Assembly: GCF_003026355.1 (NCBI RefSeq)
Contig: NZ_PYON01000013.1
Location: forward strand, 53,400-117,399
Length of the DNA: 64,000 nt
DNA from: Photobacterium kishitanii
Lineage (GTDB): Bacteria; Pseudomonadota; Gammaproteobacteria; Enterobacterales; Vibrionaceae
Reading direction: 5' to 3'
Part shown: one piece after another, positions 9,460-18,637 of the stretch
Numbering within the stretch: the first letter of the stretch is position 1
How the letters are laid out: each line of letters starts with the position of its first letter
The notes under the pieces: model-generated
What the model was told of the DNA's origin: nothing
What the model saw: the letters and a program-made list of their open reading frames with translations, nothing else
Databases searched by the model: none
Made by a program: the position numbers and the translations under genes

Positions 9460-9588
9460 AAAGTAATATTTAAAGAGTTTTTTATTTATCCATTACTCAC
9501 TATCAGATAGCAACCACGGGTTGATTATCCGATATTGATTAATGTTAATTTTCCCTTGGGTAGCAAGTTCGTCCGGAGAGTATCCTCA

Positions 9589-11001
9589 ATGAAAAAGACC
9601 AAGATCGTATGTACGATTGGACCAAAAACTGAATCTGTAGAAATGCTTACTAAACTAGCTAACGCTGGTATGAACGTAATGCGTCTTAACTTCTCACACG
9701 GTGACTTTGAAGAACACGGTCAGCGTATCACTAACTTACGTGAAGTTATGGCTAATACAGGCAAAGAACTAGCAATTTTGCTAGATACTAAAGGTCCTGA
9801 AATTCGTACTATCAAGCTAGAAGGTGGTAATGACTTCACTCTAGTAGCTGGTCAAGATTTCACTTTCACAACAGATACATCTGTAATCGGTAACCAAGAC
9901 CGTGTGGCTGTGACTTACCCTGGTTTTGCTAAAGACCTAGTAAAAGGCAACATTATCCTTGTAGACGACGGTCTAATTGAAATGGAAGTGTTGGAAACAA
10001 CAGAAACTGAAGTTAAGTGTAAAGTACTTAACAGCGGTGACCTAGGTGAAAACAAAGGTGTTAACCTTCCTGGCGTTTCTGTAAAACTTCCAGCACTTGC
10101 TGAAAAAGATAAAGCTGACCTTAAGTTTGGTTGTGAGCAAGGTGTTGATTTCGTTGCTGCATCTTTCATCCGTAAGGCTGAAGACGTACTAGAAATCCGT
10201 GCTCTACTAGCAGCAAACGGCGGCGCTAACATTCAGATCATTTCTAAGATCGAAAACCAAGAAGGTGTTGATAACTTTGACGCTATTCTTGAAGCATCTG
10301 ACGGTATCATGGTTGCTCGTGGTGACCTTGGTGTTGAAATCCCAGTTGAAGAAGTTATCTTTGCTCAAAAGATGATGATCGAGAAGTGTAACCGCGCTCG
10401 TAAAGTTGTTATCACAGCAACACAAATGCTTGATTCAATGATCAAGAACCCACGTCCAACACGCGCAGAAGCGGGTGATGTTGCTAACGCAATCATGGAT
10501 GGTACTGATGCAGTAATGCTTTCTGGTGAATCAGCTAAGGGTAAATACCCAATTGAAGCTGTAACTATCATGGCGCAAATCTGTGCACGTACAGATAAAG
10601 TACTTAAAGCTGAGCTAGGTTCACGTCTAGATAGCCCACGTCTACGTATCACTGAAGCGGTATGTAAAGGTGCAGTTGATACAGCAGAGAAGCTAGGCGC
10701 TCCGCTAATCATCGTTGCAACTGAAGCAGGTAAATCTGCTCGTTCAATCCGTAAGTACTTCCCAACAGCACGTATCCTTGCTGTAACAACAAATACTAAG
10801 ACAGCAGCACAGCTATGTCTTTCTAAAGGTGTTACACCTGTTGTTGTTGAGTCAATTGATAGTACTGACGCATTCTACCTTCGTGGTAAAGAACTAGCGT
10901 TAGAAACTGGTCTTGGCGCTAAAGGCGATATCGTAGTAATGGTTTCTGGTGCACTTGTTGCTTCAGGTACAACTAATACTGCATCTGTTCACGTACTATA
11001 A
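9589..11001 (+). CDS. pykF: Pyruvate kinase I
   Basis: Catalyses the last step of glycolysis, phosphoenolpyruvate plus ADP to pyruvate plus ATP. The frame opens at 9535, but the start is set at the ATG at 9589 ([16 protein letters not shown]), 9 nt after a GGAGAG ribosome binding site; this gives 470 residues, the same as E. coli PykF. The family signature with the active-site lysine is in [13 protein letters not shown] and [12 protein letters not shown], and the [12 protein letters not shown] magnesium-site motif follows. The C-terminal allosteric domain is complete. Codon use is strongly biased, suggesting high expression. Confidence 0.97.
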   Translation: MKKTKIVCTIGPKTESVEMLTKLANAGMNVMRLNFSHGDFEEHGQRITNLREVMANTGKELAILLDTKGPEIRTIKLEGGNDFTLVAGQDFTFTTDTSVIGNQDRVAVTYPGFAKDLVKGNIILVDDGLIEMEVLETTETEVKCKVLNSGDLGENKGVNLPGVSVKLPALAEKDKADLKFGCEQGVDFVAASFIRKAEDVLEIRALLAANGGANIQIISKIENQEGVDNFDAILEASDGIMVARGDLGVEIPVEEVIFAQKMMIEKCNRARKVVITATQMLDSMIKNPRPTRAEAGDVANAIMDGTDAVMLSGESAKGKYPIEAVTIMAQICARTDKVLKAELGSRLDSPRLRITEAVCKGAVDTAEKLGAPLIIVATEAGKSARSIRKYFPTARILAVTTNTKTAAQLCLSKGVTPVVVESIDSTDAFYLRGKELALETGLGAKGDIVVMVSGALVASGTTNTASVHVL

Positions 11002-11021
11002 TTGTTCGTAAACAGACCTTA

Positions 11022-11047
11022 AAAAAGGGAGCTTAGGCTCCCTTTTT
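11022..11047 (+). terminator. pykF terminator
   Basis: Stem AAAAAGGGAGC/GCTCCCTTTTT with loop TTAG, 20 nt after the pykF stop. Confidence 0.9.
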
Positions 11048-11359
11048 ATTTATAGATAATTCCTGAATAACGACACATTTATAGCCTGCTTTATATACAA
11101 TACTGCCAATAACACCAACAATTTATAAAATACACCTCAACAAACACTCACCATAAATATATTTTATAAATCAATACACTAAAAACATCACATTCACACT
11201 ACAAATATATTTTAATCATTGCTTATCTGCTTCTTTAATGTTTAAGCAATAAACAAAGCCAGTTATACTCCTTGTCAATAGATACTGATACATCAATAAC
11301 TGCTACTAAAGGTTATGTCTGTATGATGTCGAATAAATATAACAACAAAGAGGGAAACT
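11048..11359. other. AT-rich intergenic region before the GntR gene
   Basis: No ORF with support. A weak promoter-like TTGTCA (11272-11277) followed 17 nt later by AATAAC precedes the GntR gene, and a GAGGGA ribosome binding site lies just before its GTG. I see no other structure. Confidence 0.5.
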
Positions 11360-12013
11360 GTGTCCAGTCCTACGCAAACCAATAAAATCATGGAGGTCAT
11401 ACGACAAGATATTTTGCTTGGCAAATTGACTCCCGGACAAAAACTTGTTGTTGCCGATTTGAAAGAACATTACCAAATTGGTGCATCCCCTATTCGTGAA
11501 GCATTAGTCCAATTATCGTGGAAAAAGTATGTTAAATTTGCCCCCCAAAAAGGTTGCTGGGTAGCGCCAGTTTCAGTGGAAGAATTAACTGATCTATTTA
11601 ATGCTCATCAATTAATCTCACATGAATTATTAAAAAAAGCGATTTTGCAGGGTGATGAGGCTTGGGAACTCAATATTCTCACTAGCTACCATAAATTAAG
11701 TCGCCTTAATCCTACATCTGATGATGCTGATCTCTCAGAGTGGGAACAACGTCATGGTGATTTTCATATTGCTATTTTATCGGGTAGTAATTCGCCAGTG
11801 TTGCTTGATCTTTACCTTGATATTTATGATCAACTAAAACGTTATCGTCATATTTGGCTAAGTCAATCTCGTGATAGCGAAAATCGTTATAGCGATGCTG
11901 GTGAGCATGAAGCGTTAATGAAGGCAGTATTAGATCGTGATATTGAACTTGCACAAACAATCATGAATAACCACTCAAAAAATGCGGTTAGCTCGGTCAG
12001 TCCTTATCTCTAG
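11360..12013 (+). CDS. GntR-family transcriptional regulator, FadR (FCD) subfamily
   Basis: A 217-residue regulator with an N-terminal winged helix-turn-helix (about residues 6-66; EVIRQDILLGKLTPGQKL and the recognition segment GASPIREALVQLSW) and a C-terminal all-helical FCD ligand domain (about 75-205) with the metal-binding type histidines in WEQRHGDFH and EHEALMKAV. Such proteins usually sense a carboxylate metabolite and repress nearby catabolic genes. The start is GTG, set by the adjacent GAGGGA site. It stands alone, with no catabolic neighbours to indicate its ligand; CsiR-like regulators are the nearest remembered relatives. Confidence 0.85.
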   Translation: MSSPTQTNKIMEVIRQDILLGKLTPGQKLVVADLKEHYQIGASPIREALVQLSWKKYVKFAPQKGCWVAPVSVEELTDLFNAHQLISHELLKKAILQGDEAWELNILTSYHKLSRLNPTSDDADLSEWEQRHGDFHIAILSGSNSPVLLDLYLDIYDQLKRYRHIWLSQSRDSENRYSDAGEHEALMKAVLDRDIELAQTIMNNHSKNAVSSVSPYL

Positions 12014-12036
12014 TTTTACTAAGCTAATGACATAAC

Positions 12037-12070
12037 AAAACCCATGACACCTAGATGGCATGGGTTTTTT
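12037..12070. terminator. Terminator between the GntR gene and ilvH
   Basis: AAAACCCATG/CATGGGTTTT stem around a 12-nt loop with T8 on the plus strand. Convergent genes lie on both sides. Confidence 0.8.
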
Positions 12071-12085
12071 TTGTTTACAACAGAA

Positions 12086-12583
12086 TTATACTTTTAAAGC
12101 GCGTTCACCACGAGCAAGGCCAACAATACCACTACGTGCGACTTCAATAATTTCAGTTGCCTCACCTATCGCCGCTAAAAACGCATCTAACTTCTCACCG
12201 GTTCCTGTTAATTGAATGGTATAAATCTTACTGGTAACATCAACAATTAAGCCTCGGAATATATCCGCAGTACGTTTTACTTCTGCGCGCGCAAAACCAC
12301 TAGCCTTAACTTTTACCAGCATCAACTCCCGCTCAATATGATCAGATTCAGTAACGTTACTTACCTTTAAAATATCAATTAATTTATGAAGTTGCTTCTC
12401 AATTTGTTCATAAGCAGCCTCATCTTGAACCTGAGTGGTAATATTTAACCGTGATAAGGTTGGATCATCAGTCGGTGCAACAGTTAATGACTCAATATTA
12501 TAACCACGCTGAGAAAATAGTCCCACCACTCGAGAAAGCGCACCTGGCTGGTTTTCAAGTAATACTGAAATAATTCTACGCAT
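12086..12583 (-). CDS. ilvH: Acetolactate synthase III small (regulatory) subunit
   Basis: Regulatory subunit that gives acetohydroxyacid synthase III its valine sensitivity. Start chosen at the ATG at 12583 ([20 protein letters not shown]), giving 165 residues; the nine extra upstream codons lie inside ilvI. The N-terminal ACT domain carries the typical [20 protein letters not shown]; a second domain begins near residue 75. Its ATG overlaps the ilvI TAA by one base, so the subunits are translationally coupled. Confidence 0.95.
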   Translation of the reverse strand: MRRIISVLLENQPGALSRVVGLFSQRGYNIESLTVAPTDDPTLSRLNITTQVQDEAAYEQIEKQLHKLIDILKVSNVTESDHIERELMLVKVKASGFARAEVKRTADIFRGLIVDVTSKIYTIQLTGTGEKLDAFLAAIGEATEIIEVARSGIVGLARGERALKV

Positions 12584-14301
12584 TAAGTTCGCTCCGTCTT
12601 GCTTAACCACATATCACTCATTGCACCACCACGGATCAACATTGGGTATACATGCTCAGTCTCATCAACGCTAATATCAATAAAGACTAATTTATCTTTC
12701 AGTGCCAGTGCTTGCTCTAATTGCTGATCCAACAACTTTGGATCAGAAATACGGACACCAACATGGCCATACGCTTCTGCAATCGCTGCAAAATCAGGTA
12801 CAGAATCCATGTAAGACTGAGAGTGACGCCCTTGATAAATCATATCCTGCCATTGTTTTACCATTCCAAGAAAACGATTATTAAGGTTAATAATTTTTAC
12901 CGGAATATCGTATTGCAATGCTGTAGAAAGCTCTTGAATATTCATTTGAATACTACCATCGCCCGTTACACATACCACTTCTGCATCTGGCAATGCAAAC
13001 TTAACCCCCATCGCCGCAGGCAAACCAAAGCCCATGGTGCCAAGACCACCAGAATTAATCCAACGACGTGGTTTATCAAATGGATAATACAAAGCAGCAA
13101 ACATTTGATGTTGACCAACATCAGAAGTGACATATGCATCACCATCTGTGAGGCGATACAAGGATTCAATCACCTGTTGTGGCTTAATACGGCCACTGGT
13201 GGTGTCATAACGAAGGCATTGGCGTTGACGCCAAGTTGCTATTTGTTGCCACCACGACTGTAATGCTGCTTGATTCGTATTGCTGTCTTGCTCATTAATC
13301 AGCTTTAGCATGCTAGTAAGAACAGTTTCGGCAGAGCCAACAATCGGTATATCGACAGCCACCGTTTTCGATATCGATGATGGATCAATATCTATATGCA
13401 TAATGGTGGCATTAGGGCAGTATTTCTCAAGGTTATTGGTGGTACGATCATCAAATCGAACCCCAATACCAAAAATCAAATCAGCATTATGCATTGCCAT
13501 ATTAGCTTCATAAGTGCCATGCATCCCCAACATGCCTAAACATTTTTCATGCGTTCCCGGAAAAGCACCGAGCCCCATTAGCGTATTTACTACCGGAATA
13601 TTTAAGCTTTCAGCTAAGGTCATTAGTTGCTCACTGCAACTTGACATAATCGCGCCACCACCAACATAAAGCACTGGTTGTTTCGCTGCTAATAAGGCTT
13701 TAACGCCACGCTTAATCTGACCTTTGTGGCCTTGCGTAGTAGGGTTATATGAACGTAATGCTATCGATTGAGGATATTGATATGGATAGGTTTCTGCAGG
13801 ATTAAGCATATCTTTAGGAATATCGACCACAACAGGCCCAGGACGGCCACTCGCTGCGATATAAAAGGCTTTTTTGATAATAGTGGGGATATCTTCAGGT
13901 TTAGTAACTAGAAAGCTATGCTTTACGACAGGTCGTGAAATACCAACCATATCGCACTCTTGAAAAGCATCATTACCAATCAGATTACTCATCACTTGAC
14001 CAGACAGTACCACTAATGGGATCGAGTCCATATAAGCGGTAGCAATACCGGTAATAGCATTGGTTGCACCCGGTCCAGAAGTGACCAGTACAACACCAAC
14101 ATCACCCGTCGCTCGAGCATAGCCATCAGCCATGTGCACTGCTGCTTGCTCATGACGCACAAGTACATGTTCAATATCACTTTTTTCATGCAGCGCATCA
14201 TAAATATCAAGTACTGAACCTCCGGGATAACCGAAGATATGCTTAACGCCTTGATCGATCATTGAACGAACGATCATATCTGCGCCAGACAACATTTCCA
14301 T
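12583..14301 (-). CDS. ilvI: Acetolactate synthase III large (catalytic) subunit
   Basis: ThDP- and FAD-dependent enzyme condensing two pyruvates to acetolactate (valine and leucine route) or pyruvate plus 2-ketobutyrate (isoleucine route). The open frame runs 47 codons further upstream, but the start is placed at 14301 ([14 protein letters not shown]) because a TGGAGAC ribosome binding site sits just before it and the resulting 572 residues match the family. The catalytic glutamate is E51 in [18 protein letters not shown]. The ThDP motif [10 protein letters not shown] is in the C-terminal third. The pair ilvI-ilvH is minus strand and near leuO and leuABCD, as in E. coli. Confidence 0.96.
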   Translation of the reverse strand: MEMLSGADMIVRSMIDQGVKHIFGYPGGSVLDIYDALHEKSDIEHVLVRHEQAAVHMADGYARATGDVGVVLVTSGPGATNAITGIATAYMDSIPLVVLSGQVMSNLIGNDAFQECDMVGISRPVVKHSFLVTKPEDIPTIIKKAFYIAASGRPGPVVVDIPKDMLNPAETYPYQYPQSIALRSYNPTTQGHKGQIKRGVKALLAAKQPVLYVGGGAIMSSCSEQLMTLAESLNIPVVNTLMGLGAFPGTHEKCLGMLGMHGTYEANMAMHNADLIFGIGVRFDDRTTNNLEKYCPNATIMHIDIDPSSISKTVAVDIPIVGSAETVLTSMLKLINEQDSNTNQAALQSWWQQIATWRQRQCLRYDTTSGRIKPQQVIESLYRLTDGDAYVTSDVGQHQMFAALYYPFDKPRRWINSGGLGTMGFGLPAAMGVKFALPDAEVVCVTGDGSIQMNIQELSTALQYDIPVKIINLNNRFLGMVKQWQDMIYQGRHSQSYMDSVPDFAAIAEAYGHVGVRISDPKLLDQQLEQALALKDKLVFIDISVDETEHVYPMLIRGGAMSDMWLSKTERT

Positions 14302-14587
14302 ATTTTGTCTCCAGATCGATGAAACATAGTTAGGGCTTATTTTTAGCCTAATAAAAAACATGACTAAGCATGCTATGTTTATCACAGTTGTAATAACAAC
14401 TATAAATAACTGCAACAACCTTAACGCTTTTGCAGCATTCATTACTAGAGCAAAATGGGAGTTTACGGTTTTTATCTATCGCGGTTAAAATTAGTGATGC
14501 TTTATATAACTATTAATTAGCACACTACTACCAATCACTATTATTAAGTAATAAATCAGTACATATCACTGTGTAATAACCATAAAA
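14302..14587 (-). promoter_or_regulatory. ilvI upstream region
   Basis: AT-rich control region of ilvIH, about 290 bp up to the terminator of the next gene. It includes a short dyad GTTGT-TATT-ACAAC and a possible -35 TTGCAG with -10 TACAAC at 17-bp spacing on the minus strand. It is open in frame with ilvI for 47 codons and reads rich in Leu, Ile and Val. E. coli ilvIH is controlled from such a region by Lrp; no Lrp site can be called by eye here. Confidence 0.5.
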
Positions 14588-14610
14588 AAAGAAGCCAATA
14601 AGGCTTCTTT
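14588..14610 (-). terminator. Terminator of the acyl-CoA synthetase gene
   Basis: AAAGAAGCC/GGCTTCTTT stem with a 5-nt loop. On the minus strand it is followed by T7. It is 24 nt past the stop of the gene at 14634. Confidence 0.85.
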
Positions 14611-14633
14611 CTTAAATGTAAGCAAAAAACGGC

Positions 14634-16457
14634 TTAGTCGTCTTTTTGCTGGGCTTTTTTGTGGCTTTCTTCGTACATATGTTCAATCTCTTTATGGTAA
14701 CGATCTTGAATCACTTTACGACGCAGTTTTTGCGTTGGTGTTAGTTCACCTTTATCCATCGAAAACGATTTTGGTAACAAGGTAAATTTTTTCACTTGCT
14801 CAAAACGGGCTAAATCTTTTTGCAGCTCAATAACACGTTTTTCAATTAACTCCACAATTTGGCTATGTTTAACCAGTTCTATGCGGTCTTTATATTTAAT
14901 GTTCAACTCGCGAGCATGCTCTTCTAATGTTTCAAAGCATGGCACAATCAACGCCGAGACAAATTTACGGGTATCGGCAATTACTGCAATTTGTTCAATC
15001 AGATGATCCTTACCGATCGCACCTTCAATCACTTGTGGTGCAATATATTTACCACCCGAAGTTTTCATTAATTCTTTAATACGATCAGTAATAAACAAGT
15101 TACCTTGCTCATCAATATAACCCGCATCACCCGTTTTTAGAAAACCATCTTCAGTAAAGTTATTAGCGGTTTCTTCCGGCATATTATAATAGCCACGCAT
15201 AACCATTGGACCGCGAACTAAAATTTCATTGTCTGTACCAATTTTAACTTCAGCACCCGGCATCGGCATACCAATTGAATCTGGATTAAAACAGCGATCA
15301 TCCCAACAAGATACTGTCGCAGTTGTTTCTGTCATGCCATAGCCTAACTTAACGTTAACCCCCATCGCATGGAAAAAACGCCCAATACCCGCATCTAACT
15401 TAGCACCACCACATGGCATACATTTAATATTACCACCAAGCACTGCGCGTAGCTTAGATAGCACTATTTTATCCGCAAGGTTATAGCTCTTTTTTAATAA
15501 CCATGATGGTTCACGGCATTGCTGACGAGCAAGTGACATTCTTGCCCCCATATTCACTGCCCAAGTAAAAATGATCTTACGGTGAATCGGCGCTCGAGAC
15601 ACTTTCTCATGCACACCTGAATATATTTTTTCATACACTCGTGGCACAGCAGACATGTAGTTAGGCTTAACCGTCACTAATGCTTCTTTAAGCTTATTAG
15701 TATCAGCTAGATAACAGTTAACCACGCCACGGTGCAACACATAAAATGTCCAAGCACGCTCAAACACATGTGATAAAGGTAAGAAACACAGTGAAGTATC
15801 ACCTTCATCTAATGCTAGTCGTTCATCATGGGCAATAATTTGTGAAGCGACATTAGCATAATCAAGCATCACCCCTTTTGGCGTACCTGTAGTACCCGAG
15901 GTATAAATTAGCGTCAGTAAATCATCCATCGCTAAATCGCCAAGGCGCACATCAAGCTCTGATTGATGTTCTGAGGTGGCGGTCTTTAAAAAATCCACAT
16001 AATGGCAAACTAAAGGATGCTGAGGTAACTCAATATCATCAGTTAACGCGACAATAAGTTCTAAACCTGGACACTGATCAGCAATAGAAACCGCAGCATT
16101 TAACTGAGCTTGCTCACCAACAAACAATACTTTTACTTTGGCATCATTAATAATATATGCCGCTTGCTGAGGCGTATTAGTTGGATAAATAGGAACCGTA
16201 ACACAACGGTTATATAACGAGGCAAAATCAGCAACGGTCCAACGAGGCATATTATTAGCAAAGATACCGACTTTATCTTGTACTGCTAAACCTTGATTTA
16301 ACAATGCCAAAGCCAATTGTTGAATTTTTTCACCAAAATTATTCCAGCTAATATCTTGCCATTCGCCATCAACTTGATGACGTAAAGCAGGACTGTCGCC
16401 TAAGCGCGCAATTTGCTGACGAATACGGTGAACAATATGGAAATCATGTTGTGCCAT
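14634..16457 (-). CDS. Long-chain acyl-CoA synthetase (AMP-forming)
   Basis: A 607-residue ANL-superfamily adenylating enzyme that activates a fatty acid with ATP and CoA. The P-loop-like AMP motif [11 protein letters not shown] lies at about residues 189-199, the A5-type motif [13 protein letters not shown] at about 366, the A7 motif [15 protein letters not shown] at about 430-445, and the A8 hinge with [20 protein letters not shown] just after. It resembles the FAA1-type (COG1022) long-chain enzymes more than E. coli FadD. No transmembrane segment is obvious. The gene is alone between ilvI and leuO, both minus strand; its upstream region has a CRP-like site and two palindromes. Confidence 0.9.
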   Translation of the reverse strand: MAQHDFHIVHRIRQQIARLGDSPALRHQVDGEWQDISWNNFGEKIQQLALALLNQGLAVQDKVGIFANNMPRWTVADFASLYNRCVTVPIYPTNTPQQAAYIINDAKVKVLFVGEQAQLNAAVSIADQCPGLELIVALTDDIELPQHPLVCHYVDFLKTATSEHQSELDVRLGDLAMDDLLTLIYTSGTTGTPKGVMLDYANVASQIIAHDERLALDEGDTSLCFLPLSHVFERAWTFYVLHRGVVNCYLADTNKLKEALVTVKPNYMSAVPRVYEKIYSGVHEKVSRAPIHRKIIFTWAVNMGARMSLARQQCREPSWLLKKSYNLADKIVLSKLRAVLGGNIKCMPCGGAKLDAGIGRFFHAMGVNVKLGYGMTETTATVSCWDDRCFNPDSIGMPMPGAEVKIGTDNEILVRGPMVMRGYYNMPEETANNFTEDGFLKTGDAGYIDEQGNLFITDRIKELMKTSGGKYIAPQVIEGAIGKDHLIEQIAVIADTRKFVSALIVPCFETLEEHARELNIKYKDRIELVKHSQIVELIEKRVIELQKDLARFEQVKKFTLLPKSFSMDKGELTPTQKLRRKVIQDRYHKEIEHMYEESHKKAQQKDD

Positions 16458-16474
16458 AAGTACTCTGTTTTTTT

Positions 16475-16492
16475 AGCTTACACTTGTAAGCT
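16475..16492. repeat. 18-bp palindrome upstream of the acyl-CoA synthetase gene
   Basis: AGCTTACA-CT-TGTAAGCT, a perfect dyad with 8-bp arms and 2-bp spacer, starting 18 bp upstream of the acyl-CoA synthetase ATG. The size and symmetry fit a dimeric repressor operator in the 5' untranslated region; the regulator is unknown. Confidence 0.5.
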
Positions 16493-16533
16493 TATTTGAG
16501 AGGTGCAGTCTACAATTCAGTCTTTGAAAAGCC

Positions 16534-16579
16534 AACTATAATGCATATTAAATTATAGTTTCTAATGATCCACATCACT
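16534..16579 (-). promoter_or_regulatory. Putative CRP-dependent promoter with overlapping dyad
   Basis: AATGA-TCCACA-TCACT at 16564-16579 resembles a CRP site (TGTGA-N6-TCACA) on the minus strand. A minus-strand -10 CATTAT covers 16538-16543, which would put the CRP centre near -41, the class II position. An inverted repeat AACTATAAT/ATTATAGTT (16534-16542 and 16552-16560, 9-bp spacer) overlaps the -10. All of this is by-eye inference. Confidence 0.35.
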
Positions 16580-16773
16580 CTATACCTGCTTACTTATTGT
16601 CTTCAATAACTTTTTAAGTAAACGGTAAAAGTGTAAGAATCTATAAATAACATGCCCCCATAACAGAAAAAATCTGTGTGGAAATACGAGTCTTAAATAT
16701 CACCGCTAAAAACATCGTTACGTTAGCTATTTAATGCTATCGCCAGTCGATATAATTTTATTTAGCCAATAAA

Positions 16774-16797
16774 AAAGCCAGCATTTAAGCTGGCTTT
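16774..16797 (-). terminator. leuO terminator
   Basis: AAAGCCAGC/GCTGGCTTT stem with a 6-nt loop; followed by T6 when read on the minus strand. 21 nt past the leuO stop. Confidence 0.85.
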
Positions 16798-16818
16798 ATG
16801 GTATCGCTATATTAACTA

Positions 16819-17778
16819 TTAGCTGGTCAGATCACCACAAATAGCCATTAACTGATCACGCATCCAAATATTACCTTTATCTTTCTGCGTTGATTCATGC
16901 CAGCTCAGATAGCCGGTGATCTTAGCATTAGCAAATGGTAGCGATAATACCTTAATTTGTAAGTTTTCAGCTGACGCTTCAGCTAACCAACGTGGAGCCA
17001 CCGCAATCAATTCAGATTGACTTACTACAAACATAATATCGTTTAGACTTGCACCTTGATAAGCATCCTGACAATTTGCTGCACTGTGATTATAAATATC
17101 ATCTGCAAACATTTTTACATCCGAAACTGATTTCAGTACCGCATGCATTTCAGTATTAAATTCATCAGCAGAAATGCTGTCTCTAATACGAGGATGATCG
17201 TTAGCAACAATAGCAACTAACTCATCACAAAATAGCTCTGTACTACAGAAACCATCTTCATCAAATCGTGCATAATCAATCACAAAATCAACTTCCTGAT
17301 AACGCATTTTTTGTGGTAATTCTGCGTCTAATTCGGCTTCTAATTGCAATTGAATATTCGGTGCTTGTTCACGCATCGTTGATAACACCGTCGGTGCAAA
17401 ACGCATATCTGAAGGACTACAAATTGCGAGTTTAAAAGTGCGGCTTGATGTTAATGGCGCAAAAATAGAACACGGTAATTCATTTTTTACCAACTGCAAT
17501 GCTTGACGTAATGGACCAAACAATTGTTTAGCACGTTGCGTTGGTTGAATGCCACGACCATGACGAATAAATAGTTCATCATTAAACATCACTTTTAAAC
17601 GCGCAACAGCATTACTTACTGCTGGTTGCGACATACCTAAATTTTGCGCTGCACGAGTGATATTTTGCTCCTGCATAACCGCATCAAAAACAGTCAATAA
17701 ATTAAGATCTACACTGCGTAATGTTGATTCCATACTATAATTATCAACAGCAGAAACTGAAGTAGTTGTTCGGCTCAT
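16819..17778 (-). CDS. leuO: LysR-type transcriptional regulator LeuO
   Basis: A 319-residue LysR-family regulator. The N-terminal helix-turn-helix region (RSVDLNLLTVFDAVMQEQNI and GMSQPAVSNAVARLKVMFND) is close to the E. coli LeuO sequence that I recall, and the C-terminal part has the matching APRWLAE and LSWHE segments of the effector domain. Known LeuO proteins counteract H-NS silencing; in Vibrio LeuO homologues affect virulence and stress genes. The ATG at 17778 has an AGAGGT ribosome binding site. Position divergent from leuLABCD and near ilvIH is the conserved LeuO setting. A long AT-rich gap precedes it. Confidence 0.93.
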   Translation of the reverse strand: MSRTTTSVSAVDNYSMESTLRSVDLNLLTVFDAVMQEQNITRAAQNLGMSQPAVSNAVARLKVMFNDELFIRHGRGIQPTQRAKQLFGPLRQALQLVKNELPCSIFAPLTSSRTFKLAICSPSDMRFAPTVLSTMREQAPNIQLQLEAELDAELPQKMRYQEVDFVIDYARFDEDGFCSTELFCDELVAIVANDHPRIRDSISADEFNTEMHAVLKSVSDVKMFADDIYNHSAANCQDAYQGASLNDIMFVVSQSELIAVAPRWLAEASAENLQIKVLSLPFANAKITGYLSWHESTQKDKGNIWMRDQLMAICGDLTS

Positions 17779-18379
17779 GGTATACCTCTAAAATTTAATT
17801 ATTATTGGTGCATCGCAATGCCATACTAACTTAGACATTATTTTTACTGTCTACAGTGTCTGCTTTGAATGCCCTTGTTGGGATACAACAAGTATCAACC
17901 ATATAGATTGATGAAACTAATAATAGAAAATAAGACAATATGAACAGTCACTTATTTAATTACAATTCAGAAAAATAAATCATTAAAATTCAACAGTTTA
18001 ATTAAATATAAAGATAAAGTTAATTTAATATAAATAAAACAAACGTTAATAAAATAAGATAAAATAGTCTTTTATTTTCAAAGATTATCATTTATTTTCA
18101 AATTAAAATTCACAATGAGAATATTATATACTTATTATATATTTAAATTTTGCATATACCGCTAGTTAAACATTATAGATATATAAATATAATAACTAGA
18201 AACAATTATTATTTTTAATAATAGTTTCTAGTTCTATAACTAATTATATTATTAATAATTGTCATTCAATTTACCCCTAATAAGTTAGTGACTACTTACA
18301 CCTCATTTCTATAACCCGATTTTTATCTTTTTTAGACTCCTCTTACTGACTAAAAGTACAAAAAAAATACAACTTTTGG
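17779..18379. promoter_or_regulatory. Very AT-rich leuO-leu intergenic region
   Basis: About 600 bp with no supported ORF. The 60 bases from 18001 contain only 6 G or C. It holds an inverted repeat CTTGTTG-GGATA-CAACAAG (17874-17892) on the leuO side and a 40-bp near-perfect palindrome at 18194-18233. In enterics the corresponding gap is an H-NS-silenced region relieved by LeuO, and the same role is likely here. Confidence 0.6.
18194..18233. repeat. 40-bp near-perfect inverted repeat in the leuO-leu gap
   Basis: Outer arms AACTAGAAAC (18194-18203) and GTTTCTAGTT (18224-18233), inner arms ATTATTA and TAATAAT around a TTTT loop, with one A/A mismatch between them: 17 of 18 positions pair. No T-run follows on either side, so a standard terminator is unlikely. 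Confidence 0.75.
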
Positions 18380-18409
18380 TTGACCTATAGCCTGTCTATT
18401 TGATATTCA
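18380..18409 (+). promoter_or_regulatory. Putative leu operon promoter
   Basis: -35 TTGACC (18380-18385) and -10 TATTCA (18404-18409) with 18-bp spacing, 34 bp upstream of the leuL start. The neighbouring GATATT at 16-bp spacing is an alternative -10. Confidence 0.55.
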
Positions 18410-18443
18410 TTTGTTAACTGAATTTATTGAAGTCTTTAATGAA

Positions 18444-18494
18444 ATGAAAACATGTTTCTCTATCCTCTTAACGCTCCTCCTTATCGTGACATAA
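18444..18494 (+). CDS. leuL: leu operon leader peptide
   Basis: A 16-codon ORF reading MKTCFSILLTLLLIVT, too short for routine gene calling. Five of its residues are leucine, encoded CTC, TTA, CTC, CTC and CTT, with two Ile and one Val besides, placed directly before mutually exclusive hairpins. This is the arrangement of a leucine attenuation leader: stalling at Leu codons when charged tRNA-Leu is scarce lets the antiterminator form. The sequence differs from E. coli LeuL, but leader peptides are not conserved beyond their control codons. Confidence 0.85.
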   Translation: MKTCFSILLTLLLIVT

Positions 18495-18495
18495 T

Positions 18496-18567
18496 CGCGC
18501 GGGTTGCTATCGAGTGGGAAACACCACCAAAGATTTCAAAACCCGCGCAACCAAGCGCGGGTTTTTT
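18496..18567 (+). terminator. leu operon attenuator
   Basis: Terminator stem ACCCGCGC/GCGCGGGT at 18541-18562 with a 6-nt loop and T6. The segment GCGCGGGTT at 18497-18505, right after the leuL stop, is complementary to AACCCGCGC (18539-18549) and can form the competing antiterminator. Leader codons, antiterminator and terminator are all present. Confidence 0.85.
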
Positions 18568-18637
18568 CATATTTTGACCAGCGCAAGTGAATGCGGAACT
18601 CAGCCTTATATCGGCTTATATTTAAAAGGATGTCACT

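Noticed and set aside
12721..13263. 180-codon plus-strand frame antisense to ilvI
   Set aside because: A shadow of the strongly coding ilvI frame; basic and cysteine-rich composition is not protein-like.
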